Part shown: one piece after another, positions 28,097 to 38,983 of the stretch
How positions within the stretch are numbered: position 1 is the first letter of the stretch
How the letters are laid out: each line of letters starts with the position of its first letter
Source: Azorinus chamasolen
Lineage: Eukaryota; Mollusca; Bivalvia; Cardiida; Solecurtidae
Direction of reading: 5' to 3'
Assembly: GCA_963576725.1 (NCBI GenBank)
Contig: OY755247.1
Location: forward strand, 14,634,526-14,698,525
DNA length: 64,000 bases
Program-made: the position numbers and the translations under genes
Notes under the pieces: model-generated
What the model saw: the letters and a program-made list of their open reading frames with translations, nothing else
Database searches by the model: none
Told to the model about the DNA's origin: nothing

Positions 28097-29454
28097 CACT
28101 GGGGGCCAACTACGTATTAGTATGTCTCCCCCCATATTTATTTGGGGGAGACATATTGTTTTCGTGAGAGTTGTCTGTCTGTCTGTCCGTCTGTCTGTCT
28201 GTCCGTCACACTTTTTGTCCGGACGATAACTTCAATATGCCTAATGCCAGTTGATTGAAACTTCATTTATGGAAAGAGCATAATGAGAGGAAGTGTCATG
28301 CACAAGGTCCATAGCTCTGGCTTCACTAATATTGGAGTTTCGTCCCTTGTAAAAAAAATGCACACTTTTTTTGTCCGGACGATAACTCATATATGGCTCA
28401 TGCCATTGGATTGAAACTTCATATATGGAAAGATCATGGAGAGAGGAAGTGTAATACACAAGGTCCATAACTCTGGCTTCATTAATGATGGAGTTATTGC
28501 CCTTGTAATTTTTTCAACAAATTTTTTTGTCCGGGCGATAGCTCCTATATGGCTCATGCCATTGGATTGAAACTTCATACACGGAAAGATCATGATAAGA
28601 GAATGTGTCATGCTCAAGGTCCATAACTCTGGCTTCACTAATATTGCAGTTATTGCCCTTTGTAAAAAAAACTCACAAGTTTTTGTCAGGATAACTCCTA
28701 TATGGCACATGCCATTGGAGTGAAACTTCATACATGGATTGATCATGATAAGATAATTTGTCATGCACAAGTTCATTAACTCTGGCTTCAATAAATTGAG
28801 AGTTATTGCCCCTTGTACATTTGTTACATTTGTTACACACTTTCTTGTCCGGACGATAACTCCAACATGGCTCTTGCCATTGTATTGAAACTTTATACAT
28901 GGAAAGAGCATGATGAGAGAAAGTGTCATGAACAAAGGCCATAACTCTGGCTTCAATACTTTTGGAGTTATTGCCCTTTGTTACATTTCTTGTCCGATCA
29001 ATAACTCCTGTTTGACTGATGCTATTGGAATGACATTTCATTTATGGAAAGAGCATGATGAAAGTAAGTGTCATGCACAAGGGCCATAACTCTGGTATCA
29101 ATAATTTTGAAGTTATTAGCTGTTATCATTTTCTTCTTGAAAAATGTGGTGTGGATAGCGCATAATGAGGGGAAGTATCAATCATCAAGTCCAAGTTTTT
29201 AGTGATTTCCCTTTACATATTGTTTTTATTAGAGGGGAGACATGCGTTTTTGTGACAAAAACCTCTAGTTGTCAAATGTTTTGCTACGATAATTTATATG
29301 GGTATTTTAGACCAATTGTTGAAGCCAGTGTATATATTAGGAAATGTTTTCCTACAAAAACAAAGTTGCTTTGGTAGAAAAACAATCTATTATAATACTT
29401 ATATAAATTATCGTAGCAAAGCATTTGATAATAATACGTAGTTGGCCCCAAGTG
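28097..29454. mobile_element. P: MITE inserted in the Tc1 relic (with Q nested inside)
   Basis: Inverted ends CACTGGGGGCCAACTACGTA and tacgtagttggccccaagtg are flanked by a 5-bp direct repeat gtact (28092-28096 and 29455-29459), a candidate target duplication. Without Q the element would be about 210 bp with long inverted arms: tgttttgctacgataattta (about 29279) pairs with taaattatcgtagcaaagca (about 29405). It has no coding capacity and the superfamily is unknown. Confidence 0.8.
28120..29270 (+). mobile_element. Element Q: tandem-core dispersed element nested in P
   Basis: Starts gtatgtctccccccatattt with a hairpin (ctcccccc…gggggag), then a (CTGT)n microsatellite at about 28170-28205. About six units of 150-158 bp follow (gataactcctatatggctca at about 28225, 28378, 28536, 28689, 28853, 28999). 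It ends with hairpin tttttgtgacaaaaa then cctctag, followed by T. The CTAG-plus-hairpin end fits a Helitron-type 3' end, which is inferred. Open frames on the minus strand are repeat artefacts. Confidence 0.75.
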
Positions 29455-29487
29455 GTACTGAAATGGAGGTCACACCCGATATTAATG
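29455..29487 (+). pseudogene. Tc1-type transposase, last codons after the P insertion
   Basis: aatggaggtcacacccgata followed by ttaa encodes NGGHTRY-stop, the usual C-terminus of Tc1-like transposases. It continues the relic that ends at 28096, 1.36 kb away, and locates the interruption precisely. Confidence 0.8.
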
Positions 29488-29745
29488 AAATTATCACAAC
29501 TACACCATCAGGAGAGTCTGAAACCTTGATTTTATTCACAATAGCACCGAGTCATCGCAATTTGTGTATTTTTGCTTTACTAGACCCCTACTACGCTTTA
29601 ACGATTAACACGCGTCTATAGATACAAACTGCTATTTAAAAAAAGAGCTTTATACCATCTTAGCTAAAATGTTATACCAGACTAATACATACTTTCATTT
29701 ATGAATCTCTGAAAAGTTTCCTTTAGAAAACCCTATGCACATTTT
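29488..29745. other. Downstream flank of the Tc1 relic, no gene seen
   Basis: AT-rich. It may include the old Tc1 3' untranslated end, but I cannot identify a terminal inverted repeat. Confidence 0.35.
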
Positions 29746-29749
29746 TTTT

Positions 29750-29955
29750 GCGTTTGAGTATACATGTATATTAATATATTCGTGTTAGAAATAATGGCAT
29801 CATGAATATTTATTAGCAGATGTTTTTATAATAATACATAAATATATGATTTGTTTTAACTCTGCAGAAACTATTGAATCAGATCTATATTATACAGTAA
29901 GCAAACAGAGTAGACCCAGATCAGAATACTCCTTTAGGAGGATCTGTGTTTTCAG
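29750..29955 (-). mobile_element. Family A MITE, minus orientation, truncated at apex
   Basis: Body ggcatcatgaatatttatta, gcagaaactattgaatcaga and left hairpin arm gcaaacagagtagacccaga…ctcctttaggagg. The right arm is absent. Confidence 0.65.
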
Positions 29956-30269
29956 ATAGAAATACGGAATTCGTGACATAGCCCATTGTAATGGAATAAA
30001 TACGTGTACGACCCAACAAAACTACGATGCTGATTACGTTGAATTTCGTTTACTATATAGGACTTAAGAATTGAACCGGTCCCATCTTATAAAAAGTACT
30101 TACGACGTCATAAACGACGATCGAAACTACCGTATATTAAAACAATATCTCGAGCGAACAAAGTTACCTTTGACGGATGCACGCTAGAATGTGCCAACCG
30201 TTTATAAATTCTGAAGGCAAAAGTGCAAAAGTAACCATGTAAAAAGTGAAAATTGCAGAATCAGTTTTA

Positions 30270-30427
30270 TTGAGTTTGAAAAAGGGTTTGTTAGAATTAC
30301 AAAGTTTTGAAACCAATGTGATAAATAGAGCATTTGCTCCTGGAGCAAATGCTCTATTTATCACAGTGGTTTAAAATAATGACGTTTGCAGAGGCGTCAA
30401 AATGTGTCAGTAGGTGGGAACAGGTTA
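30270..30427. mobile_element. Family B hairpin MITE, left body diverged
   Basis: The hairpin at 30309-30372 is near perfect with apex tgctcctggagca. The right end is agaggcgtcaaaatgtgtca…ggaacaggtta. The left half no longer matches other B copies well. Confidence 0.65.
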
Positions 30428-30544
30428 GGCATCGATCTACTCTGATAGACTATTGTTTTATTTATTGAATTGTCATGATATGCATACTCTACTGTACACA
30501 TAGTGTCATTTCCTTTTCCTGATTTCCAGAGTCGCAAAAGCATG

Positions 30545-31775
30545 TGTACACTGTATTAACGTATCTGTGATAACGCTACAGCACTAGTGAACTGTAATAA
30601 TCTTACTGCAGTGTACATTGTTATAACACTTCACTGCTCGATCTGTGTACAGTAATAACATACATTACGCGCGCACTGTATTAACGCTACTGTGATAACG
30701 CTACTAGATATGTGCACAGTAATAGCGCTACTGTACGTATGTACTGTATTAACGCTACTAGATCTGTGTACAGTTATAACGCTACTGTACGTATGCACTG
30801 TATGAACGCTACTAGATATGTGCACAGCAATAGCGCTACTGTACGTATGTACTGTATTAACGCTACTAGATATGTGTACAGTTATAACGCTACTGTACGT
30901 ATGTACTGTATTAACGATACTGTGATAACGCTACTAGATATGTGCACAGTAATAACGCTACTGCACGTACGCACTGTATTAACGCCACTAGATCTGTGTA
31001 CAGTAATAACGCTACTGTACGTACATGTATGTACTGTATTAACTCTATTGTATTAACGCTACTAGATCTGTGTACAGTAATAACGCTACTGTACGTATGT
31101 ACTGTATTAACGATACTGTGATAACGCTACTAGATCTGTGCACAGTAATAACGCTACTGTACGTATGTACTGTATTAACGCTAAGTACTGTAATAATACT
31201 ACTGTAGGTATGTACTGTTTTAACGCTAATTGGTATGTGCACAGTAAAAACGCTACTGTACGTATGCACTGTATTAACGCTAAGTACTGTAGAACGACTG
31301 TACCTATGCACTTTGTAATGTAATAACGTGACTGCACATGTGTATTATGATAATTTTACTGTAATAACGTTACAGTATGTGTGTACTGTAAAAAACCGAC
31401 ACGTATGCACTGTAATAAGGCTACTGCACATGTGTACTATAAAAACGCTACTGCATGTGTGCACTGTAATAAGACTACTGTGCGTATGCACTGTAATAAC
31501 GCTGCTGTAATAACGCAAGGGCACGCGTTTGCTTTAATAATGCTACAACACGCATTTGTTAAATAACGTTATACCACGCACGCATTCACTGCAATAATGC
31601 TACAACGCGTGCACTGTAATAACACCATGCCGCGTGTTCACTTCAATTATAATAGAACACGTGTGCACTGTAGTAAAGCTGCAGCACGTGTGCACTATAA
31701 TAACAATATTGCGCGCGTTCACTGCAATAACACTACAGTACGTGTGTGCACTAGCACGCGTGCGTTGTAATAATA
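30545..31775. repeat. 27/54-bp minisatellite
   Basis: Half-units of 27 bp, gtactgtattaacgctacta… and gtacagttataacgctactg…, alternate to give a 54-bp unit (clear from about 30690 to 31180). The array decays toward both ends; the last part keeps only cactgtaataacg. Open frames on both strands are artefacts. Confidence 0.9.
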
Positions 31776-32254
31776 AAACGCTCCTTTCTGTATCACTATC
31801 TGCTCGCCCGCAATTCTTTTGCTAACTGTTTGCGTGCTAATAAATTGTCGTCTGCGAATATATACATTTGCTCGTATCATATTCTGCATGTTAAAAATGT
31901 AGATACTCTTCCCTTTTAAAAAACAAAACAAATCATGATCGGAGTATCAGTGGACCTTTCTTCAGACGCCGAGTGACTTGGCTCTACTACCAATCGTCTG
32001 ATCTGCATCGAAACCGTTTAATTCCAAGCGTTGAAGATTCTGTCTAGCCTGCAGAGATGCAATACATTTTCAGACGTGATTGCACTGACAGTCTGCCTCA
32101 ATTCCTTCCTCTTTATTGGATTAGTTTCTGATATTGGTCCTGTATGTTTTGTGTGCCTGGAATCGAGTCTTTAATCAACCTTTTGCACGCAAAGTATATA
32201 GATGTTTGTACAATGTTCACTATTTCCTTCCTTCTTCGTTAAGTGCAGTAATCA
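31776..32254. other. Spacer with a decayed C-type stem
   Basis: cttcagacgccgagtgactt near 31960 is half a family C apex. Otherwise nothing recognisable. Confidence 0.4.
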
Positions 32255-32314
32255 AATGCGTCAATATGTGATGCCGAGTTACTCGGCGTCTCATCTGGAT
32301 TTAAATTGTTTGCA
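32255..32314. repeat. Family C-type hairpin, right half
   Basis: gatgccgagttactcggcgt then ctcatctggatttaaattgt gives the apex and right arm of the C stem. The left arm is diverged. Confidence 0.6.
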
Positions 32315-32753
32315 TATGTGGCCACATATTCTGTATAGGCAGCAAACTAGTTTTCTATGGCCCTGGGATTCAAATATTGAGAAGTACTTTAGAGAATTAA
32401 ATCTGTTGACATGTTGACGCTTGTGTCATACTGGTATTACCGTGCAATTATAATAGACATTTTTCGCTCAAGAGAGTGGGTGGCGGACTAAATATTGGGG
32501 TGTTCTCAAAACATATGATAAGGTATTAAAATTTTACCTGTATAACAAGATCGGATTATGTGACATTTTAGAAGGGATTCGTTTGATATTTTTGTTGCAA
32601 CTTATTAACAACATCATGAACAAAAGAGCCGTTCACTGCAGTATTGTGAAAAAAGACACAACGAAAAAAGGATGTCGACACGACATGAAACCGGGTTTTC
32701 CTTCACTATTAACTGTGTACAAAGCTCTTTATCGGATACCCCTGCTTATCATG

Positions 32754-32959
32754 TACAGTTAAACCTCTCTATAACGGCCACTAAATTACATCAAGTATTT
32801 TGTGTCAAAGGTAGGTGGCTGCTAAAAGCAAGGTGAAAGTAAAACAGAACGCTCCTATAGGAGCATTGTTTTACTTTCACCTTGCTTTAAGCAGTCACAT
32901 GCCCTAAATACCAACTAATTAACACAACTCAGTGGCTGTTATAGAGAGATTTTACTGTA
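32754..32959. mobile_element. Family M hairpin MITE, full length
   Basis: TACAGTTAAACCTCTCTATA and gttatagagagattttactg followed by TA. The long hairpin has arms gtaggtggctgctaaaagca and gctttaagcagtcacatgc and apex acgctcctataggagc. It is complete, about 206 bp. Confidence 0.84.
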
Positions 32960-33535
32960 TATTCTTGGCTAAGTCTATGTCTTGCGTTGGGAGGCCACAA
33001 AATAGTTTGATAAAAATTTAAAATAGGAGATGCACAATGGCATTAAATGTGGAACATTCTTTCAAAGATACATGAAATTCTCTTGCAGGATTCAGGAGTA
33101 GTTGTGCTCATGAATTGAGTACCCATACTCCATGTACTATTATGGCTAAGCCAATGTTTTGTTATAGAACATCACGAAGCATTATATAATGAACATTACT
33201 GTCGAAGTTTTACTAACCATGCAGGAGTTGCTCTTACAAGTTCAAATATACAAAATATCTGGAATAAATCCTAAAGTCAAATTATCTCCCCTGAAATATG
33301 TCGGATCGTAAAGATCATCCTTAATGCACACCTTCATATAACGTATTACCTTCTGTTAAAGATTCATTGAAATCTGACATCCATGTACGAGGAGTTGCGA
33401 ATAAGAGTTCAACCACACATAATAACAGGACTTAATCTCAAAGTCTGATTAGCTCCCCCGAAATGTGTCGAACCAAAATGATTTTTTCTTCATGCATATG
33501 TCCAACTACCCATGTAGGAGGAATAACGTAATACT
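32960..33535. repeat. Weak ~169-bp direct repeat, otherwise no gene
   Basis: aggagttgctcttacaagtt at 33223 and aggagttgcgaataagagtt at 33391, and tcaaattatctcccctgaaa at 33274 against tctgattagctcccccgaaa at 33443, are spaced about 169 bp. The copies are strongly diverged. The first 100 bp show nothing recognisable. Confidence 0.5.
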
Positions 33536-33752
33536 TATTTTGTATTTTTAACTCATTCATCTTTTAGTTACCGATTTGGTAACCCATACATCTTGGATTC
33601 AGAACTGGGTACCATTTCACCAAACGTCGTACGCATACGATAATTGCGTTGCCTTCTACTTGGTATGTAATTGTCTGCAATACTTTGCCGTCTGCAACAA
33701 TTCTCAAAATTAAATTTTCTGCATTTTCGTACAGAAAATATCAGCACAGTGT

Positions 33753-33817
33753 CAAACAGATTGCACCAAGATGAGACACCGCGTCATGTGGTGTTTCGTC
33801 TGGATCCAAACTGTTTC
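33753..33817. repeat. Family C-type hairpin
   Basis: caaacagattgcaccaagat…gtctggatccaaactgtttc with apex gacaccgcgtcatgtggtgtttc. The ttaaccc ends are absent. Confidence 0.65.
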
Positions 33818-33898
33818 CAAGTTATCAAATAAATTTTACACATCCCACCATACCATAAAGGCTAATCTGAGGTCCATAATGTGTGAAAAAAAGCTTTT

Positions 33899-35292
33899 TA
33901 TTATACCCCCCCTTTTTGAAAAAATGGGGGTATATTGCTTTGCACATGTCGGTCGGTCGGTAGATCGATGGATTCCGAATGATAACTAATAAACGACTTG
34001 GCATAGAATCTTCAAACTTGCTGTGGTGGTTGGTCATGACAAGTAGATGACCCCTATTGTTTTTGAGGTCACTAGGTCAAAGGTCAAGGTCACAATGACC
34101 TAAAATGGTGAAATCGTTTCCGATCAATAACTGCTCAAGGGTTTGGCTTGGGATATTAAAACTTGCTGTGGTGGTTGGTCATCACCACTAGATGACCCCT
34201 ATTGTTTTTGAGGTCAAAGGTCAAGGTCACATGACCTTAACTGGTTAAATGGTTTCCGATCAATATCTGCTCAGGGGTTTGGGTTAGAATCTTCAAATTT
34301 GGTGTGGTAGTTGGTCATGACCACTGGATGACCCCTATTGTTTTTTAGGTCACTAGGTCAAAGGTCGAGGTCACAATGACCTTAACTGATAAAATGGTTT
34401 CTGATCAACAACTGCTGAAGGGTTTGGCTTAGGATCTTTAAATTTGCTTAGGTGGTTGGAACTGACAACTAGATGAACCCTGTTGTTTTTTAGGTCACTA
34501 GGTCAAAGGTCAAGGTCACCATGACCTTAACTGGTGAAATTGTTTCCGATCAATAACTGCTTAAGGGTTTGACTTAGGATCTTCAAACTTGCTGTGTTGG
34601 TTGGTCATGACGACTAGATGACCCCGATTGTTTTTGAGGTCACTAGGTCAAAGGTCAAGGTCACCATGACCTTAACTGGTTTAATTGTTTCCGATCAATA
34701 ACTGCCCAAGGGTTTGCCTTACAATCTTCAAACTTGCTGTGGTAGTTGGTGATGACCCCTGGATGGCCCCTATTGATTTTGAGGCCACTAGGTCAAAGGT
34801 CAAGGTCACCATGACATTAACTGATAAAATTGTTTCTGATCAATAACTGTTCAATGGTTTGGCTTAGGATCTTCAAATTTGCTTAGGTGGTTTGTCATGA
34901 CAACTAGATGAGCCCTGTTGTTTTTTAGGTCACTAGGTCAAAGGCCAAGGTCACCATGACCTTAACTGGTGAAATCGTTTCCGATCAATAACTGCTGAAG
35001 GGCTTTGCTTAGGATCTTCAAACTTGCTGTGGTGGTAGGTCATGACCACTAGATGACCCCTATTGTTTGTTAGGTTACTAGGTCAAAGGTCAAGGTCACC
35101 ATGACCTTAACTGGTTTAATGGTTTCCGATCAATAACTACTGAAGGGTTTGGCTTAGAATCTTCAAACTTGCTGAAGTAGTTGGTCATGACCACAGGATG
35201 AGCCCTATTGTTTTTGAGGTCACTAGGTCAAAGGTCAAGGTCATCATGACCTTCAGGGGGTCTTGGGGATATGTTTTACAAACATCTCTTGT
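33899..35292 (+). mobile_element. Element O2: second tandem-core element
   Basis: Uninterrupted start tataccccccctttttgaaa…tgggggtatattgctttgca, short (CGGT)n, about 9 units of the 145-bp monomer (some shortened), and end ggggatatgttttacaaaca then tctcttgtt. It serves as the empty-site reference for insertion T. Confidence 0.85.
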
Positions 35293-35321
35293 TAGTGCAG
35301 AAGTAATGAAAACAAACCACT

Positions 35322-36556
35322 TATAACAAGAGCTGTCACAGGACAGCGCGCTCGACTATTCTCAGAATTGTTAGTGTAAAAATGCTTGATAGTGGACTAA
35401 AATAGTGTCCAATGATACTAGAAGCAAGTAATCAGTCTCAGTAAAATATCTTTAATAGTATTCAGGATGTAGGATCTCTTTGAACTCTTTAATGAAAGAG
35501 AAAAACTTAAGTAAAAAGGGCAATAATTTCTGTTAAAATGCTTGACAGAGTAATGTACTCTTGCCTACATATGCAGCTTGAGGTGGTGAACAAGTGTTCC
35601 AAGTTTTAAAGCTTTATCTCAAAGGGTTATGTAAATAAGTAGACTTTAACAAAAACCTTAACCAAAAGTTCTAAGTTAAAAAGGGCCATAATTCTGTCAA
35701 AATGCTTGACAGAGTTATGTACTCTTGCCTACAGATGAATATTGTGATGGTGAACAAGTTTTCCAAGTTTTAAAGCTTTATCTCAAAGGGTTATGTAAAT
35801 AAGTGGACTTTAACAAAAACCTTAACCAAAAGTTCTAAGTTAAAAAAGGGCCATAATTCTGTCAAATTGCTTGAAAGAGTTATGTACTCTTGCCTAAAGA
35901 TGAAGATTGTGGTGGTGAACAAGTGTTCCAAGTTTCAAAGCTTTATTCCAAAGGTAAGAGGCAAAAAGTGGACTTTAACAAAAACCTTAACCAAAAATTC
36001 TAAGTTAAAAAGGGCCACAATTCTGTCAAAATGCTTGACAAAGTTATGTACTCTTGCCTACAGATAAGGTTTGTGATGGTGAACAAGTGTTCCTAGTTTT
36101 AAAGCTTTATCTCAAAGGGTTATGTAAATAAGTGGACTTTAACAAAAACCTTAACCAAAAGTTCTAAGTCAAAAAGGGCCATAATTCTGTCAAAAAGCTT
36201 GACAGAGTTATATACTCTTGCCTACAGATGAAGATTGTGGTGGTGAACAAGTGATCCAAGTTTCAAAGCTTTATTCCAAAAGTAAGAGGCAAAAAGTGGA
36301 CTTTAACAAAAACCTTAACCAAAAATTCTAAGTTAAAAAGGGCCATAATTCTGTCAAAATGCTTGACAGAGTTATGTACTCTTACCTACAGATAAAGTTT
36401 ATGGTGGTGAACACGTGTTCCAAGTTTCAAGGCTTTATTCCAAAGGTTAGAGGCAAAAAGTGGACTTTAACAAAAACCTTAACCAAAGTGTGACGCAGAC
36501 GCCGACGCCGGGGCGAGTAGGATAGCTCCACTATTCTTCGAATAGTCGAGCTAAAA
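35322..36556 (+). mobile_element. Element S: tandem-core dispersed element
   Basis: Starts tataacaagagctgtcacag then gacagcgcgctcgactattc. It has about six units of 160-166 bp (aaaaaccttaaccaaaa at about 35655, 35817, 35977, 36145, 36309, 36473) and ends gacgccgacgccggggcgag…ttcgaatagtcgagctaa. Both ends carry a cgactatt/aatagtcg palindrome half. It is the same general architecture as K, O and Q. Confidence 0.82.
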
Positions 36557-36725
36557 ATAAGCGGACGACAAGAAAGCAAACGGTAATTTAAATAGCATTA
36601 TGTCCGAATGGTTTGAGAAACTCCCTCAATTCACCCGCTACTCGCAATCGGCAGCAGCGAACAATGTCTAATAACAGGGACACGTCTGTCACAGTGCTTC
36701 AAGGGAACGTAGAATTACTAAACCC

Positions 36726-36766
36726 ATATATAGTAGAACCTGTCTTAAGCGCCCATTCACTTATTA
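36726..36766 (+). mobile_element. Family N terminal fragment
   Basis: tatagtagaacctgtcttaa then gcgcccattcac is the family N left end. No matching right end nearby. Confidence 0.5.
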
Positions 36767-36823
36767 GCTCGCCAATTCGAAGAATAGGGGGTATTATGGA
36801 ATCACCCCGGCGTTTGCTTTTGG

Positions 36824-37310
36824 TTAAAGTTTTGGGGTAGGGTAGAAATGCACTAATACTACATGAAATATTTGCCCTAGAAAGCTGATACTTGAAATGG
36901 AGGTTCCCGGTGTGTTGAACATTGATGTAGTGTAGTTAAAATTTGAAAGAAGGTTGAATTTTAGTCAAAATTTCACCTGTTTTGGACTTTGCTTTTTGGG
37001 CTGAAATAGGAAGATTAAAGTTTTGGGGTAGGGTAGAAATGCACTAATACTACATGAAATATTTGCCCTAGAAAGCTGATACGTGAAATGAAGGTTTCCT
37101 GTGTGTTGAACATTGATGTAGTGTAGTTAAAATTTATAATAAAGTTGAATTTTAGTCAAAATTTTACCTGTTTTGAACTTGGTTGTTTGGGCTGAAATCT
37201 CAAGGTTGAAGTTTTGGGGTAAGTGTTAAGATGCACTAATACAACATGAAATACTTGCCATAGGTAGCTGGTATTTGGAATAGAGTTTGCCAGTAGTTTT
37301 AACATTGATG
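36824..37310 (+). repeat. 191-bp tandem repeat, about 2.6 units
   Basis: agttttggggtagggtagaa starts at 36828, 37019 and 37210 (variant), 191 bp apart. The third unit stops at aacattgatg, where J2 is inserted; the first two continue tagtgtagttaaaa. Confidence 0.88.
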
Positions 37311-37661
37311 TACAGGGTGTCCCAGAAAAAAATGCAACCCATTTTCAATTCATTATTACTCTAAATCTGTTCAACCGATTGAAATTTATTTATACCAGTG
37401 TTTAGGTACAACAGTGGTTCACATTTGTGTTAAATGACAGCTAAAATGCTTTTATACTTTTTTGAGATATTGCGTAAATACTGAAGGCACCCTATTTTCA
37501 ATTTTCCCAGAAATAGGATTATGGATGCAATAAGTACATTTTGAAAAATAAATGCACATATATCGCATTTATTCATTGCAAAATGTATCACCAATGTTTA
37601 TTAAAACAAATTAACTTGTAACAAATGTAAAGTACTGTAATACACTTGTAAAATATATGAA
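37311..37661 (+). mobile_element. J2: truncated copy of element J
   Basis: TACAGGGTGTCCCAGAAAAA then a match to J positions 6264-6600 (accaatgtttattaaaac, taacaaatgtaaag, acacttgtaaaata). The right half and right terminus are missing. It is inserted at a TA of the 191-bp repeat. Confidence 0.8.
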
Positions 37662-37664
37662 ATC

Positions 37665-37965
37665 AATTGAACCAGTAGATAAAGAGTTATTGTCCAGCCA
37701 AAAAAGCAATGAAAATGGGAATAACTAAAAAAAAAACAGTGATGCTAGAATTGTGGCCCTTGTGCATGGCACTTCCTCTCATCATTCTTACTCCATGTGT
37801 AAAATTTGAAAGCTCTATAATGATAAGTTTAGAAATGACAGCAAAAAAGGAAAGTGTGACGGACAGACAGACAGACGGACGGACAGACAGGCAGACGGAC
37901 AGACAGACGTCGGAAAAGTGATCCCTAAGTGACACACTGCCTCTCGGCAGGTGACACAAAATCAG
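37665..37965 (-). mobile_element. Q-like tandem-core element fragment, minus strand
   Basis: On the minus strand it reads gtgtcacttagggatcactt, then (CTGT)n and cgtcacactttc, then gatgagaggaagtgccatgc. This is the start of a Q-related element with one repeat unit. It abuts the truncated end of J2. Confidence 0.65.
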
Positions 37966-38016
37966 CTAATTACTGTTCATGGCTTAATTATTTCTTACAT
38001 GAATATTCATGGATTA
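37966..38016 (+). mobile_element. Family A MITE, 3' end only
   Basis: ctaattactgttcatggctt and ttacatgaatattcatggat then taa is the A1 tail. It shares TTAA with the following B element. Confidence 0.5.
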
Positions 38017-38181
38017 ACCCGTCCCTCCATTAATACGCCTTTCTACGCCTATAGAGCATTTCCTCCAATGGTTTCAAACTACAAAATTCTAAAAAAAATC
38101 CTTTTCTCTTGTAAGTGCTCCTTGTCGGTGGATTTATTCAGAGGTTGGATCTAAAAATAACCTATGGAGGTAATGGGTTAA
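38014..38181 (-). mobile_element. Family B MITE, minus orientation, hairpin shortened
   Basis: TTAACCCGTCCCTCCATTAA and ggaggtaatgggttaa. The hairpin is reduced to gagcatttcctccaatggtttc. The body is inverted (tccttttctcttgtaagtgc, gaggttggatctaaaaataa). Confidence 0.7.
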
Positions 38182-38238
38182 AGGGTAAAGTGATCACGGT
38201 GAAGAGATTTTACTGTTTACCTTGTTCAAGTGCCTTTT

Positions 38239-38294
38239 CAGCTCACCAGAGCACAAAGTGCTCAGTGTGAGCCTTTGTGATTGCCTAATGTCCG
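38239..38294 (+). mobile_element. Element K, 5' end fragment
   Basis: agctcaccagagcacaaagt then gctcagtgtgagcc and gcctaatgtccg is the K 5' end. It stops at gtccg and joins a family B right half. A similar stop occurs at 49820. Confidence 0.75.
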
Positions 38295-38421
38295 CTATTT
38301 ATCACAATGGTTTCAAAACTACAAAATTCTAAAATGTTCCTTTTCTCTAGTTAAAGCTCCTTTTCAGTAGATTTATTCAAAGAGGTTGGATCTGAAATGG
38401 CCTATGAACGAATGGGTTAAC
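38295..38421 (-). mobile_element. Family B MITE half, minus orientation
   Basis: ctatttatcacaatggtttc, then tccttttctctagttaaagc and gaggttggatctgaaatggc, ending cgaatgggttaa. The other half is absent; the K fragment takes its place. Confidence 0.7.
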
Positions 38422-38636
38422 ATAAATGCAAAAACAGCAAGTAGCAGGAACAAAGCAGGTCAATGATTGAATTACTGACCAATAACAATCCTTGTGAGAA
38501 ATCACAGATTATCTTTTTGATATGTTTAACTATCTGCAATTAAAATTGTTGTTTGGAATGGTGGGTGTGCACGGTGTGTATGTTTAAATTTGTCAGGTTA
38601 AGACTAGTTGAAGCCATACCCATCATATCAGTCAGC

Positions 38637-38755
38637 TTAACCCTTGTTCTATGGGTTTTTTCCCAAATTTCACAACCTACTGAATATTTATCGACAAAAT
38701 AGTTATAATGAAATATGTTAGGTAAAGTAGCCATTTCAGATATTCAAGGAACAAA
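38637..38755 (-). mobile_element. Family A (A2) MITE, minus orientation, truncated
   Basis: ttaacccttgttctatgggt and ctactgaatatttatcgaca then aaatagttataatg is the inverted A2 body. The hairpin is absent. Confidence 0.6.
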
Positions 38756-38767
38756 GGTATTTGTATT

Positions 38768-38983
38768 TAACACTTTCGCTGCCAAGCCGGATCTGTGATT
38801 ACCTATGCAAACAGTTTGGATCCAGATGAGACGCCGAGTAACTCGGCGTCTCATCAGGATCCAAACTGTTTGTTACTGTTACTATGTTTTTGAAACAAAA
38901 ATCAAGAAAATCAAGAGAAAAGAGAACATTTGTAGCAGACGACAAAGTTAGCAGACGACAGAGTTAGGCAGCGAAAGGGTTTA
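38768..38983. mobile_element. Family C hairpin MITE, full length
   Basis: Ends taacactttcgctgccaa and aggcagcgaaagggttta. The hairpin at about 38808-38873 has apex gacgccgagtaactcggcgtc. It is nearly identical to the 9050 copy, with a small insertion (atcaagagaaaa). Confidence 0.85.

Noticed and set aside
28241..29041. Minus-strand frames up to 189 codons in element Q
   Set aside because: Repeats of the ~155-bp core in two frames, without any domain.
36613..36840. 75-codon frame between S and the 191-bp repeat
   Set aside because: It includes a family N terminal fragment and the start of the 191-bp repeat; no domain.
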